From Hofstenia miamia (taxonomy: Eukaryota; Xenacoelomorpha; Acoela), in NCBI GenBank assembly GCA_004352715.1, contig SCFE01000076.1:286014-350013 (forward strand): a stretch of 64,000 nt of DNA, in the 5' to 3' direction. The translations under genes were made by a program, and so were the position numbers. Within the stretch, counting starts at the first letter, position 1, and each line of letters begins with the position of its first letter. Below the pieces are notes generated by a model. It was given only the letters and a program-made list of their open reading frames with translations. It did no database searches and was not told the origin of the DNA. Below, piece by piece: positions 22,143 through 33,529 of the stretch.

Positions 22143-22913
22143 AAATATATATATATAGGCGCTTTTTACAAATGTCAGAGACGCTTTGTACAAGTAAAAA
22201 ATATATTTTGTTCAATATAAACCCTACTAAACAATAAATAGCTTAAAGTTTGTCATAGGATCTTTTAAAAATTTTTTTAGGTGCTCATTGCTGTTGAACT
22301 AATAAAGATATTCGAAATCTGAAAGTACCAGAGAATGGAGCAATGTCTCATTTTTCAATTCCCTTTGAAATCCGGCTTGGTTGTGACACTCTAGCTTTGC
22401 ACAGCCTAATGGGGCTAAGTAGGCCTAGTGTGTATACTGAAAAACATATATGAAAATGAAAAACATTTATTTTTAATGAAAATTAAGAATGCGTTCACCT
22501 ATTTCAAGCACATTTGTAATTTTAGCAGAAATGTTACCATGGAACACATTGACTTATAGATGTAGCAATTGCCAAGTATTTCTAAACTTCTAAATAGAAT
22601 TTGACATAATTTTTTAATGGACAAAACACTTCGTAACTATAGAGTAACGCTATGCTGTGTAGGGTTAAAAGGAAATATAGATATTTTAGTTGTCATGCAT
22701 TCTAACATATTTAAGAAATTGAGCAAATTTATTTTTAATTACGTTTCTTGACTATTGAATGGGCAACAACATGAATTTACACAATAACAAAACACATTCG
22801 TAAAGAAGTGTTGCCGCAATCTAAAACAATTTTGTGTTGAAAGTTGCATATTTCCTTCAGTGAAGAACCCGGCTGAGTTTTTCAGGCCAACCTGAACTGG
22901 ACCAGCTCATAGC
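22142..22913. other. Non-coding AT-rich stretch
   Basis: No gene, paired inverted ends or recognisable repeat seen. Confidence 0.5.
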
Positions 22914-23390
22914 TTATATCCAGGTACGGTTTGTCTGAGGGTGGATTAGTGTGGCCAAATTTCAGCTATTGATATTCATTAGGGCATTCATAACAAATGA
23001 ATTTTATTGCTAACTGTTCGTGGAGTAGTGTTTATAGCACCATGGAAACAACTAGCAAAATAGTAGAATTACAAATCAAAACTATACTTTTACCAGGCCC
23101 GTAGCCAGCATCATCACCTAAGGGGGTTGATTGGAATTTCGACCTTCTTAAAATATAAACTGAAATTTTACCAAGACCGGTACACCATTTTAATTTTGTG
23201 CTGTATGCATTAGCGTGGTAGGATTTTTGACGGGTGAGTTCATCTAGTGGTGATCAAGTAAATAACCAGAAGGGAAAATTTTTGAGAATATAGTCAAAAT
23301 AGGCCTTATTGAGAGCAAGGCTACAACAATTGAATTTACAAATTTTGTTTTTGCATGGTGATTTTGCTTTTAGCTTTGAGGTCCAGAAAG
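22914..23390. repeat. Dispersed repeat, copy A (pair with 51934)
   Basis: About 475 bp matches 51934-52411 with scattered substitutions and small indels, starting at TATATCCAGG and ending at GTCCAGRAAG. It includes the word CAGGCCCGTAGCCAG (near 23095), a common end sequence of DNA transposons. This copy lacks a segment of about 25 bp present in copy B (after 'cacctag') and ends in a GA microsatellite. No protein is encoded. Confidence 0.85.
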
Positions 23391-23405
23391 AGAGAGAGAG
23401 AGAGA
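23391..23405. repeat. (GA)n microsatellite
   Basis: About seven GA units at the end of dispersed repeat copy A. Confidence 0.9.
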
Positions 23406-24014
23406 CATTAATCAAGGAGATCCATGTCGTCTTAACTATACGATTTAACTAGTTCTTACTATAAATTTATTGTACACTGTCTCATAGGGTATATAATTAA
23501 AATGTCAGAATAAAGAATTTTTAAGATTTAGAATTGGCAAAAAATATTTATCTTTGTGTGAATAACCATCGTAAAATATTCATTGATTGCAAAAATATTT
23601 ATCATGAATATTTTTCTTGAATATATGAGCACATACATGTACAAGAATATGCGCAAGCAAACAACATGCATACTACACCTTGTTATAATAAAATTGGTAG
23701 GAATCACGTTAAATTTTCACTAGCAACTCAACTCGACCTCACCCGTCTAGCACTTAACCGCGAGCCACCCTATAAAGCAAAGATTGCTAGTATAATACTC
23801 CCAAAATGTTCTAACATAAATTTAACACTAAGGGCAATATGAAGTCAGTAAAAAATACAAAATAATTAAAATCCTTAATCAATTTTAATCTTTAGAGATT
23901 CCAATGTTTGACTTCTTAAATTGTTCCTTAAATCTGTTAGTGTTTTCCTATCTTGGAAAACGGGAATGACCCGCAGCCCGACACCCCTATTCTTTGCCAT
24001 ACCAGCTGTTCGGG
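23406..24014. other. Non-coding AT-rich stretch
   Basis: No gene seen. A short GC-richer patch near 23945-24010 precedes the duplicated gap flank. Confidence 0.5.
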
Positions 24015-24493
24015 TTGGACATTTCCCAACCGATTGTAAATATTATGTTGCATAATACTTACTATTAAAACATGACTGACCCAATAAACATAAAACGTTT
24101 TATGTCCGTCTTACATTGGTATATAACGTTGTAAGACGTCTCAGGATACGTTTTCTAAACGTCTTATAAGAAACTCTTTCTAAACTTTGCTGAGTGCTAT
24201 CTAGTATCCACCGATTGATGTTGTAAAACATCTTCTAGACATTNNNNNNNNNNNNNNNNNNNNNTTGGACATTTCCCAACCGATTGTAAATATTATGTTG
24301 CATAATACTTACTATTAAAACATGACTGACCCAATAAACATAAAACGTTTTATGTCCGTCTTACATTGGTATATAACGTTGTAAGACGTCTCAGGATACG
24401 TTTTCTAAACGTCTTATAAGAAACTCTTTCTAAACTTTGCTGAGTGCTATCTAGTATCCACCGATTGATGTTGTAAAACATCTTCTAGACATT
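24015..24493. repeat. 229-bp duplication flanking a 21-N gap
   Basis: 24015-24243 and 24265-24493 appear identical, separated by 21 N (24244-24264). As at 3237-3469, this looks like an unmerged contig overlap. The true locus probably has one copy. Confidence 0.88.
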
Positions 24494-24650
24494 GCCTAAA
24501 CGTCTTCTAGCTGTCTTCTAAACCATTTCCAAACGTCGTAAAGACGTCTTTTACACCTGACATAGATGCCATATACGTTTTCTAAACGATTTTTAAATCA
24601 TTTTAAGACGTATTATAAGACGTCTTCTAAACGTTTTATTGTTTATTGTG
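24331..24650. mobile_element. Probable MITE built of ACGTCTT motifs
   Basis: The right-hand copy starts CAATAAACATAAAACGTTTT and ends near 24650 with AAACGTTTTATTGTTTATTG, a near-perfect inverted repeat with one extra base pair of sequence. The interior carries about ten copies of AAACGTCTT / AAGACGTTT-like words on both strands, so it could fold extensively. I could not establish a clear target duplication, so the superfamily is open. The copy left of the gap is truncated by the assembly break. Confidence 0.6.
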
Positions 24651-24654
24651 CAAC

Positions 24655-25306
24655 CTTAACAAAATATATTTAAAAAATGGTATTTCAACTTAGTTTGAGC
24701 ATTGGGTGGATAAACTTTTATTATTCTGTGATTGCGATGGCAAGTTGAATGATTTCTGCATCCATGCTGTCTACGTCTAATAATTTTATAGTACATTATT
24801 TGTCATTAAGAATTCGCACATGTAGTGTATTAAATAAGCACATTGTTCTCATTAAGTTTTTCGGAATAATTTTTATTGCAGCCTTACATAATCAATTGTA
24901 ATATTTAATTTTAATGTCGTGAAGCAGCGGCAATGGAACGAATGTTGGTTTAGGGGAGGGGACAATTAACACTTACTACCCAGCATATTAACTAATTAAA
25001 GGACCCTTTTTGCTTAAATTATACAATTTAGAAATTTTTTTAATGAAATGTCAGTCCTGTCAACACTCCCGTTGTGAGGGTTCCTGCACTTTACACAACC
25101 CGTCCTGAATTATACTTAGCAAATCAAACAGTGTAACAAACGAAAGAATATAACAAGTATGAGACCAAAGATGTAAAGTCAATTTTTATTGCAGCAGGCA
25201 TAAAACTTAGCAAAATGTTCAATAAACAAACTTTTGCTTCGCTAAAAATGTTTTATTAGATTGCAATTATAAGTATTTCAATATTTTATATGCAGGCTCA
25301 TAATTT
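24655..25306. other. Non-coding AT-rich stretch
   Basis: No gene seen. It may include the unrecognised end of the Tc1 relative at 25307. Confidence 0.45.
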
Positions 25307-25520
25307 TCAGCAAGCTTCATAGGACTTCAGAGCAATGACTTTACCAATGATGCACAGTTGGGTCCACACAAGCACAATTTTCTCTTTCAAATTATCAAAT
25401 GATGTGGGATTCAGAATGCTCCAATAGTTTTCAATAATTTCGAATTTGACGAGTTGTCAAGCCATTTCGATAACATTTGACATTGTATAATTGTCACCAG
25501 TTTTGAATTGTGCACTTTAA
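25307..25520 (-). pseudogene. Diverged Tc1 transposase, same deletion form
   Basis: On the minus strand, FEIIENYWSILNPTSFDNLK and EKIVLVWTQ match the C-terminal part of the 21530-21832 protein (IIENCW; TSFNDLKEQIKVVW). Just upstream, AQFKTGDNYTMSNVIEMA aligns with its helix-turn-helix segment, separated by only a few codons and a TGA. The internal deletion therefore seems shared with the 21.4-kb element although the sequences have diverged strongly. The frame closes at TGA 25309-25307. I could not find its terminal inverted repeats. Confidence 0.65.
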
Positions 25521-26940
25521 ATTTTTAATAATACTTATAGCTTTAAAAATTTCCGCATTTTTCACAAATCCTTCGTTTTTACACTTAGTAATCCCGCTTT
25601 TATCAATTTTATGTTGGCAGCCCTGAAAGGTTTACTTTAGGGAGGGGGCAACTTCCCCCGTCACTGTTTAATATAGTTTACTTTTGATTGGAGAAAGATC
25701 CCATTATGTACAATAGATGGCATTAATGCCATCCTCATTTAATATATTTATCAAATGTAAATGACAATTTGAATTTGAATATTCAAATTACTCATTACTT
25801 GGAAAACGAGTTGACGAACTCAGCCAAGTTATGAAGTTCAAGAATTGTGTTAATAGGCTTTTTATATTTTCAAAATATAACATTGGAAACATTGCTGCAA
25901 TAGGTTAGAATTAATTTGTTTTATTAACTTTTTAAATCGAGGGTGTCTAGAAAGCCCAGTGATGACAATTTTCCAGATATTTTCTATGACCAATCACCAC
26001 AATTCACACCTTGAAAAAATTTTGTAGTATTAAGATTGAAATTCAAAGATTACTTTTTTGTTAAAACGCTCAAGTCACAAAATGTTGTCTAGACTACTTG
26101 ATTGGCCGTTGTTAAGTAACTGACAAGTTTCTGACATTTGCAACATCATTTATAACAAGACCAGTTGTCAAGTTCATTTAAAACTTGAACTTTTTTACAC
26201 TTTTGCACAAATATAGTCTTATATACACGAGGCTGGAATTCGAGAACACTTTGAGTTTATAATATTTAGGTACTGAAACCAAAAGGGCATGTTAGATATT
26301 TTGAAATTTTGGGTTTTACCTAAAGCAACTTCGCCTAAGATTAGAAACTTCTTATTAGTTTTTCTCAAATAACTTTACTCGCTTAGCTAACTATTGCTTA
26401 TGTTTTACTATGGTGAGGTAGAACACAATTTTTGTCAATGCTCATAATGAATGGGTATTCATTCTGATATGTAATACTATACATATATAATTACAGTTAA
26501 AATATTTCTGATACAAACTTATCTCATTACCCTATATTGCAATTACAACAGCTATGAAGCCTTGTTTCTGTGTTTCATCCCTACTTAAGGTAATTATTGT
26601 CAAATATTCGTTCATAAAAATTACAGATAAACTCTATAATTGAATCCCAACTGTTATGTAGTCAAAATACTTTTTATAAAAAATTATATGTATGTTATTA
26701 TGTAAACATTATAATTATAACCGTATTCAAGAAAGAAAAATAGATTCTAAAGCTTGAATCGAAGGAATAAGTTATTAAATGCATATGTGTTGAGAAAAAT
26801 ATGTGCACATATTAAATATTAATACTCTTTTGGCAAATTCCTACAACACCCAATATGCAATTTATGTAATATTCATTGAACTAACACAGAACACTAACAT
26901 TTACACATTAGATTCTATCAAATGTACTCAGAACATAAGC
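25521..26940. other. Non-coding AT-rich stretch
   Basis: No gene is supported and no paired ends were found by eye. Confidence 0.5.
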
Positions 26941-27137
26941 TCAGTATGATGACAATAAACAGTACCAATCTGTAAACAATTTTTTACAAATCCCACTCGG
27001 TACGATAATTGGTGGGAAAAAAATTATAACTCCCACTCTGCATAAATTTTTTTCAAAACTAAGAAATACCACTGAAAAACCAAACTTAAAAACATATTAC
27101 ACACAAAAAACAAAGTGTTTATGGCTTTAAGTGTTTC
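26941..27137. repeat. Repeat shared with the hAT interior (12790-12985)
   Basis: About 195 bp close to 12790-12985, including two copies of the CCCACTCTG/CCCACTCGGTACG motif (near 26993 and 27030). It ends at a (TA)n run. Its presence outside a hAT element shows that this block is a repeat family of its own. Confidence 0.8.
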
Positions 27138-27139
27138 CA

Positions 27140-27182
27140 ATATATATATATATATATATATAATATGTATATATATATACAT
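27140..27182. repeat. (TA)n microsatellite
   Basis: TA repeats with one interruption (TAATATGTATA), abutting the repeat at 26941. Confidence 0.95.
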
Positions 27183-27980
27183 ATTAATTAATATATTTCT
27201 CGTATTGTAAACCTTCAAGAGCCTTATAGTTTATTACAGGCTTAAGCAAGTAAGAAAGTGTTCACTATATTATTTGCTTTGCTTCTTCCTTCCCGCAAAA
27301 AGGATGTTTTTTAACAATCTTCTTAAAAATGAGCTTGTCTGGTTTACTGCTAAAACTATTTTTTCAAGAGGGTATTCCCTTTGCTCTGGATTCAGTTCCA
27401 GAACATTGAAATTTATTATAATAATTCTAAAAACATATTTATAGGAAATTTCCTGATTGTAGCAAATCTCAACCAATAAATACTTGATCAACTTAACGTC
27501 AACAGTCAAATTGACGCTGCTTTTATGTTTAATTGAATGTTAATTGGGACCTGGGATGATTTTTATTCGCATTGTAGGGCAAAAATTCACAAACGAGAAT
27601 TAAAAAATTCACGAAATTTCGCGAATATAAAAATAAATTACTTTGATGACACAGAAGCATTTCCTAATATATTATAATGCAATCTTCTAGCTTGGTATTG
27701 TTTCAGGAGCTTTAACATTGTCAACGCATAACAACTCAAAATATATATAAATTCTTACTTGTTAATAGTACACAGAATAAAATATTCATGCATAACAATA
27801 ATTGTGTCTATTTTTCTGTGTTGAAATATAAAATAATGGTATTTTAAGAATAAAATCTTGCTGCAAAAAATGCGCATTGCTAAAGCTAGCCTGCTACAGG
27901 GTCGTGATATGCAATACAATGTGGCAATCCAAAAACACTATGCTTAGTAATTAATAGGCAAATATATAGACCTTTTGCCC
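27183..27980. other. Non-coding AT-rich stretch
   Basis: A minus-strand frame of 79 codons (27270-27509) has fairly protein-like composition (LELNPEQREYPLEKIVLAVN) but no recognisable domain or splice context. I do not call it a gene. Confidence 0.4.
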
Positions 27981-27988
27981 GTAAGAGT

Positions 27989-28450
27989 CAGGGTTGCCGT
28001 TGATATGGAAATTTCGCATCAAATCAAATCAAATCAAATCAACAGACTGTTGCTAACTGATATCAATTGATAGCAATTCAAATCAACACTAATTTTTTGT
28101 TGATACCAACAGTATTACATTATTTGATACAATATATTCTTTACTTATTTCAACGAAATTCACTAACTTGTGAACTCATGTGCTTAAGAAGGGCACACGA
28201 CTTCATTAATAATTACTAATGCAATGTTGATTGCACTGCAGCAGATTTATATTTTTATAAATAATTATCCTAAATTTTTGCATGCTTGCAAATCCAGTAT
28301 GTTCATTATTAATAATATTTCAATCATATTTAGTAAGTCAATTCTTAAATTATAGATCTACTTGAAAGTGTTGCACAATACAGTTAATATGAAAGTGTTC
28401 TACATATGATAGGGCCTAGCTATACAAAGTGTCAAAAAATAAATAAATAA

Positions 28451-28515
<65 letters not shown>

Positions 28516-28735
28516 CCTAACCCTAGTTAACTCAAGCTATTTTACAATTTTTAACGCACTTCTATATCACAAACTAATAAAGATTGCTATATTGTATTTT
28601 ATGACTTATAAATTTTCGAGATTTTTAAATCAATTCAAAGCAATTCAAATCAATTGATTTGAAAATCAATATAAAATCAAATCAAATCAATTGATTTGAT
28701 ATCAACATGTTGATATCAATTCGAATCAAACCCTG
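27989..28735. mobile_element. hAT-type element, 747 bp
   Basis: GTAAGAGT occurs directly before and after (27981-27988 and 28736-28743), an exact 8-bp target duplication. The left end CAGGGTTGCCGTTGATATGG and the following 430 bp match the element at 12301. The right end finishes AAACCCTG but its inner bases have diverged or been replaced by repeats of ATCAAATCAA and TTGATATCAA. A (TA)n run sits inside. No coding capacity. Confidence 0.92.
28456..28505. repeat. (TA)n microsatellite inside the hAT element
   Basis: About 25 TA units. It replaces the motif-rich block found at the equivalent place in the 12301 element. Confidence 0.95.
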
Positions 28736-28743
28736 GTAAGAGT

Positions 28744-29995
28744 AGACTCATTCAGTCAGTCTACCAATAAATAGCTTTGTTGTAAGCTGCAAAGCATAAT
28801 TTTTATACATTTGTATGTTGTTAAAAATGTATATATGCGTGGTAATTTTATGAAATTCGCAAAAAATCAATTATTTCAGAAAAATTCTAAAAAAAATGAT
28901 CCAAATCCGGGCTATGCTATGACTGTTAAAATCTAATCATTTCATTTCTCTCTGAAATGTAATTTCGATTAAGCAAGGTAGCACTTACTATTCAAACAAT
29001 AAGACCTGTAATTGTACAGTCATTATTGAGGCTGAATAAAAAAATTATTGCCCCACAACTCCCTACTCTCACTACAAGCCTGTTTCTTCATTAAAATGCA
29101 GTTAATTTTGAATCTTTTTATAATGTAATGAGTGATGTCTTTAGGTTTAATTTAATTTTTTAGCTTTATTTGTATTCAAATTTTACTGCATTTATAAATA
29201 ACTTAAAACTATTTCCCACCTATGGATTCTCACTCAAATATTTTGGGGTCACCTGTTATTTATAGCTGCTTGGCTATAAACACTTATACAAGTTAGCCTT
29301 ATTAACTATATGAAGTATTTGAGGATGAAAGTTTGTAAGTACCATTTATGGTATCTCTTTTGTCTTAAATATTGTTTTCAAACAGAAAGGGTGCCATTTT
29401 TACAAGTACCCGCTATATTAGATATCGATAGTGTCTACTTACTACATTAACATCTCTTCAGGTATCTTCATACAAGCATTCATTAATAAAATTATTTCGA
29501 TTATTGAACTTATGGAGTAGCTACAAAAGCAATATTTGAAATTTTAAAATCCAATGATTGATTTAATTCAATCTTATATTGAACTTTGATTTTCAAATGA
29601 ATTTACAGCAAAGAGTTGAATACAAAGGTGCCTCTCAGCGGATGTACTTTTATATTTTTTTTATTAAAACGTTATGACTGCGCTTTATATTAAACAAGGC
29701 GAAATTTACAAAGAGCAATGACGTCTCCAATGACCTTGGAAAAGTTTTACATTTCTAGATTTTTTTCTAATAAACGAAAGCTTCAAAGAAACATCTTGGC
29801 AGTTTTTAATTTATAACTCATTTGTAACAAAGAAGTGTCAATTTTTACCCATATTTTAGAAAAGCAGGTTGAGTGCTTGAATAAAATTCTAAGTCTGTTA
29901 TATTGTGAATTTCAAATGCATGTTCATAGCATAAGATATTTTCATATGCTAAATTTCCATTTTGCAGTGCCAAAAATTCATAATTTATAATATGG
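28744..29995. other. Non-coding AT-rich stretch
   Basis: No gene is supported. Confidence 0.5.
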
Positions 29996-30240
29996 CATTG
30001 ATTTTTGTTGCCGTAGTCGGCGCTTTTTCTACTACTAAGTGAAATAGTGCAATTTTCAAAGAAACGATTAAAGCATGCTCATAGTTTGAACAATTAAAGA
30101 AAATACAAATAAAAAACATGGAAATAAATTGTTCATCATGATGTTCAGAAATGTATCTTCCCCGGGATTTTGGCATAAGACAAAATATTTGGCCGCAGAC
30201 GGCCGTTGGTCCTTTTGCCGCAGTCGGCCAACAGCCCAAT
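29996..30240. repeat. GCCGCAGTCGGC-containing repeat, probable MITE
   Basis: TTTTGTTGCCGTAGTCGGCG (30006 region), TTTGGCCGCAGACGGCC (about 30190) and TTTTGCCGCAGTCGGCC (about 30212) are variants of one GC-rich, partly palindromic word in an otherwise AT-rich stretch. This suggests a small repeat element with degenerate ends. I could not define its borders or a target duplication. Confidence 0.4.
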
Positions 30241-30366
30241 TCCAAACCAAAGTAATAATACAATAATATATTCAAGAATTAATGCTAATTCTGCCAATCT
30301 CAACTAAAGTAAAACAATAATGAAAAACAGCTTTAAGACTATTCAAAGCCCACATGAAATTGAAAT

Positions 30367-30711
30367 CAGACTTGTCAACGAGCCGAGCCGAGCTTGAGCA
30401 GAGTATTGGATATACAACGAGCCGTTTTAAGCAAACCAACTTTATAGTGCTGCTTGTTAATTTGCAGATTTTTCTTATTTTTCCATTCAATATTCCTATA
30501 ACATATAATGTTATTTTAGAAATGACTATTAAATAATAGGAAGAGCAAAGGAAAAAATTCTGAGAGCACAAAATTTTTTAAAAAAATGTCGAGCTGAAAC
30601 GAGCCTCATTGAAAGATTTTATGTGACGATCCGAGCCGAGCCAAGCCGAGCCGAACTTACTCAAAATTTAAACGAGCCAAGCTTAAAAATTATGGCTCGT
30701 TGACAAGTCTG
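30367..30711. mobile_element. hAT-type MITE, 345 bp
   Basis: Perfect 18-bp inverted ends (CAGACTTGTCAACGAGCC at 30367-30384 and its complement at 30694-30711) are flanked by ATTGAAAT on both sides (30359-30366 and 30712-30719), an exact 8-bp target duplication. The subterminal regions contain tandem GAGCC/GAGCCGAGCC words on one strand at both ends, like the binding-site clusters of hAT transposases. No coding capacity. Confidence 0.93.
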
Positions 30712-30719
30712 ATTGAAAT

Positions 30720-31586
30720 AGTTTGTTCATACATTTACTTAAAATTATGTATTTAGGCAGGTTTGCATGCAGGGTTTCCTGAATTTGTCAATTGGATGTA
30801 AACAGGACAAAAATTCATTGTTCCCGCTAAATTTGAAATTGAAAACTGCAAATCTGTATTTTCATTTCTAATGGAATTAACAAAACTCGATGTAATCTGA
30901 ACTTGGAAATCAAATACACAATCAAAGCACAATCTGTTGTTTCTTAAGAACGTCTAGCTGTTGGTAATTTTCTCTCAATTGAGGCCGGATATTATTCTAG
31001 GTATATGACTCCAACAGATAAATATCTTGGCAATTTTCCTCACAAAAGAAGAGTCTTTGTCATTTTAATTCCAAAAATATTATGCCATACAATTCTTCCT
31101 CTGCGAACTATGTACATTCACATTTATAAAGCATCTCTGATGAACAGCGAAACTCTGCTTAGCTAATTATTAGGATTAAAACTGACATGGGAATAGGCCT
31201 ATTGTAAATGAATCAAGTTTAGTTATCATTCAATCCAGCTTTCAGATCAGAAGATCCCTTCTGCAGCTAATGTTCTTTTTAACTTTAACAAATTCGTATG
31301 AGAAGATTTTATATTTTTCAAATTGTATTAAAAAATTTGGAGCATTTCAAATTCAATAGTAAACGCATTAAAGGAAAATAATGTGGAATAATGATGTAAT
31401 TTTGAATTGATGCCCTCACGGAAAAGGATAAAATTAAACTAGTTATTGTCAGTCATGCTTTTAACTTAAACCTTCCGCTTTTTAATAAATTAACTTCAAA
31501 CAGTAATTGGTGAATGGTGTCTTCTGATTGGTTGATGGATTTTGCATATTTGCAGGAATTACTTATTTTAATATTCATTGCATTTT
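30720..31586. other. Non-coding; upstream of the membrane-protein exon
   Basis: No gene seen. If 31651 is a true start, the promoter and 5' untranslated region lie here, possibly after an acceptor TTGCATTTTAG at about 31577-31587. Confidence 0.4.
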
Positions 31587-31650
31587 AGTATTTTGCTATC
31601 ATGCATCGCCTCACATTAAGTGGACATTTAATTGATGTGTGCGTCAATAT

Positions 31651-31873
31651 ATGATGAACTGGCCGCTGATTATTGGTGCAACACTAGCTGCATTGGTGTT
31701 TTTGCTTGTTGCGATTCTATATATAAGACACTTATGCATATTCGGATGCAATTTCCCAATTTTCGCAAAAACGGATTATCTTGGCAGACCACTTCGTGAG
31801 AATACCGATATCGAGGCAAACAGTTCAACACCAAATGCTCGAAAAGAATTCAATCCAGACATTGCTGCAATCG
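31651..31873 (+). CDS. First exon, single-pass membrane protein
   Basis: The exon starts at ATGATG (31651), after a TGA in the same frame at 31633. It encodes a very short N terminus (MMNWP), then a strongly hydrophobic helix of about 22 residues (IIGATLAALVFLLVAILYI), a Cys-containing juxtamembrane stretch (HLCIFGCNFPIFAKTDYLG) and a polar tail. It ends at ATCG/GTAAGC, a good splice donor, just after codons for ...PDIAAI. A short lumenal N terminus followed by one membrane segment and a basic/Cys-rich cytoplasmic part recalls synaptotagmin-like and other type III membrane proteins; I cannot assign it. The coding look and the donor at the right phase make this the second-best host exon here. 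The next exon was not found. Confidence 0.5.
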
Positions 31874-31879
31874 GTAAGC

Positions 31880-33230
31880 ATTTTGGCTAATTGAAAAAAT
31901 ACTTATAATTCAGAACAAAGAAAATATCAAAAAAACATCGATGAGTTAAGCTGAGAATTTTGACTCTGCTTTTTAAACCATTATCCATTTAAAGTAAACG
32001 TTCACCGAAAACTAGGAAAACTTTTATTCATTAGTTTATTCAATAATTCGCTATATTCCTAGGAAAAATACGGATAGCATCATTTTGCAGTCAGAAGATA
32101 ATAACATTATTATTCTCTTTACATATATTTTCAGCAATGTATTTAGTTTATATTTTGTTATTAAAAATGACCTAATTGACGCAGACCAAGTGACAATGAA
32201 TTAAAATTTGTAAAGATTTTTTGTATGTTCCATTTCATTATATGACGTAAAAAATTACGAGGACTTTTAACAATCTAATTAATGTTTTCACTTACATTTG
32301 GTTCTACTAATACTATTAATATTATGTGGCTAAGCCTTTTTGATAAGGTTTGAATAGGTTACGTATTCTCCATGAGAACGTACACATCGAAATTCAAAGT
32401 AAAGTAGGAATATATTTGTCAATAAATCAAGTTGAGATATCATTCAATCACAAGCTTTAACTTGATAGGCTATGCTATTCTGTTGATATTCTTTTAAGCT
32501 AAATATGCCGTCAGCTAAGCATTTATTTTAGCAGATCCGAATGAGAATACTTTGTGCATTTGAAATTGGGAAACATTTGAATTGCCACAAATTGCCACAG
32601 CAAACCCATTATAAAAAATAATATGGAGTAATGATACCTCACATAATAGGATTATATTAAACTAGTTTGAATAGCAAATACAGTACACAAAATTGAATAA
32701 TATAAGAGAGACCACAGCATGATGCAACAACTTTCTGAATACCTCATTATGCAGTTTTCATTGTCAATCGACTCATTAAACTAATATCATTAAAACTAAA
32801 AGCTCTCAATTTAGTTCTTTTTAATATTAATGTGTACAAATATTTATGTGAACGTTTGATCAGCTGTTGCAATTTACACTTTGTACAAGCTGCAATAATA
32901 AAATAAATTGCTATAATAATAATAAATGTATATTTAAAATATTTCTTATTCATATGCATAATAAAATTCATGAATACGAATACCACTGAGTTCCGAGGGC
33001 AATTGATTCGTAAATCCATTCACAATTACAGTTATTGATAAAAGTCTTTGCACTATTTTTCCAAATTAAAAAACAAATAACAAATATTGCTTTATTCAAT
33101 AACTGTAAAAGATAAAGCTATGAAGTTTTAAACGCATTTTGCCTTATATTTTTTTAATTCGTTTCGGCAATAACACTTATTGCCTCCATATTGTGAGGTT
33201 ATCCATTTCTGCCAACTTCTCTTTATATGA
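31880..33230. other. Non-coding, probable intron
   Basis: It follows the donor at 31874. No further exon is evident on the plus strand in this stretch, and the 90-codon minus-strand frame at 32747-33019 shows no recognisable feature. Confidence 0.4.
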
Positions 33231-33289
33231 CTTGCTATATCTCAAATATAGTGTCCCCAGATCTCTTAACAATTTTGAAAATAGTCGGA

Positions 33290-33525
33290 ACTATGAGGAG
33301 AATAATTTTCGGAAAGTGAGATGTTATTTTGAATGAAAATAAATTTAGAATGGTCGTGGATGTATGACATTTTGCCTCGTGTTGTTGAAAAAGTTTCGAA
33401 TGATCTGAATACAATTTCGGCAGTTCTCTTTCTAGTATTCTTTGGTATTGCACCGAATCCCGTGTCATTTGACTTTTGACGAGGGTGTGGTAACCTCCCC
33501 CTTGAATTGCCCCCCCCCCCGCCAA
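33290..33525 (-). pseudogene. Tc1-type transposase fragment
   Basis: On the minus strand, SQMTRDSVQYQRILERELPK followed by KLFQQHEAKCHTSTTILNLF matches the middle catalytic part of Tc1 transposases, in which a Tyr-x-x-x-Leu stretch leads to a segment like FQQDNAPCHT holding the second catalytic Asp. That Asp is replaced (QQHEAKCH), so the fragment is dead. A run of ten C at 33510-33519 breaks it on the N-terminal side. The adjacent minus-strand sequence up to about 33960 is partly open with three stops and may belong to the same or another element. Confidence 0.6.
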
Positions 33526-33529
33526 CCAT

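Noticed and set aside
24015-24493. Biological tandem duplication
   Set aside because: The two units abut a 21-N gap and look identical; an unmerged contig overlap is the simpler explanation.
27270-27509. 79-codon minus-strand frame with plausible composition
   Set aside because: No recognisable motif, no clear acceptor or donor, and no neighbouring exon; kept only as a note.
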